Shown here in pieces: positions 34,084 through 34,186 of a stretch of DNA of 34,186 nt (position 1 is its first letter; every line of letters starts with the position of its first letter). The stretch is from an uncultured Bacteroides sp. (GTDB lineage: Bacteria > Bacteroidota > Bacteroidia > Bacteroidales > Bacteroidaceae): the NCBI GenBank assembly GCA_949292025.1, contig CASEYC010000045.1:1-34186 (forward strand). Reading direction: 5' to 3'. Made by a program: the position numbers and the translations under genes. The notes under the pieces are model-generated. The model had not been told where the DNA came from. It made no database searches and saw only the letters and a program-made list of their open reading frames with translations.

Positions 34084-34186
34084 CGTCAATTGCAAAAGAA
34101 AAGTTCGGTATCTTCAGGCAGCGATATGTTGAAGATTTCTTTGATTTATGCGTTCCCTGCATCTGAAGAAGGCGGCTGTAAGCCCA

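Overview
The window is a chromosomal segment from a Bacteroidales bacterium, most likely Bacteroides or a close relative. Evidence is a SusB-type GH97 glucosidase, Bacteroides-type promoters (TAnnTTTG -7 boxes with little Shine-Dalgarno use), a two-ORF LysO, a GIN-domain envelope protein, an ECF sigma factor with an anti-sigma-like partner, and adjacent argB and speA. No tRNA, rRNA, CRISPR array or complete insertion sequence was recognised.

Layout. 149-2299: secreted GH97 alpha-glucosidase (+). 2476-3483: aspartate-semialdehyde dehydrogenase (-). 3638-8109: a tight + operon of a CPA2 antiporter, TcdA, a LolD-like ATPase and CorA. 8231-9364: a stand-alone P-loop ATPase (+). 9399-10004: RNase HII (-). 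10099-26081: a leftward, essentially gapless operon that is a type I BREX phage-defence island. 26239-27118: two-ORF lysine exporter (+). 27253-27960: YgjP-like zinc peptidase (-). 28223-29071: GIN-domain protein (+). 29313-30306: ECF sigma factor and partner (-). 30389-33070: argB and speA (-). 33423-33834: fused remnants of a DIP1984-like gene and a phage antirepressor. The tail holds a strong terminator and no convincing gene.

The BREX island is the exceptional part. In transcription order it encodes BrxA, BrxB, BrxC, PglX, an inserted four-gene cassette, the detached PglX C-terminus, a degenerate AlbA_2-type protein, PglZ and BrxL. Three unusual events are visible. (1) A complete REP-associated tyrosine transposase (RAYT) domain, with its HUH and Tyr residues and flanked by two inverted pairs of REP palindromes, lies in frame inside PglX (about residues 830-1097). 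A fifth copy of the same palindrome lies in frame in BrxL, giving the same peptide, EV(Q/R)HSC(C/R)T. (2) pglX is split: its conserved C-terminal region is a separate 246-aa ORF about 1.6 kb downstream. Between the halves are a DUF3791-like protein, a DUF3990 ADP-ribosyltransferase-like protein, a small helical protein and a Cys-containing protein, bracketed by a 9-bp direct repeat. (3) The AlbA_2-type gene before pglZ has lost its middle in frame and carries a 33-bp in-frame tandem repeat. All reading frames remain open, which suggests selection for continued translation of the operon, either as a split and decorated BREX or as one that hosts nested selfish elements and a second protective or toxic module.
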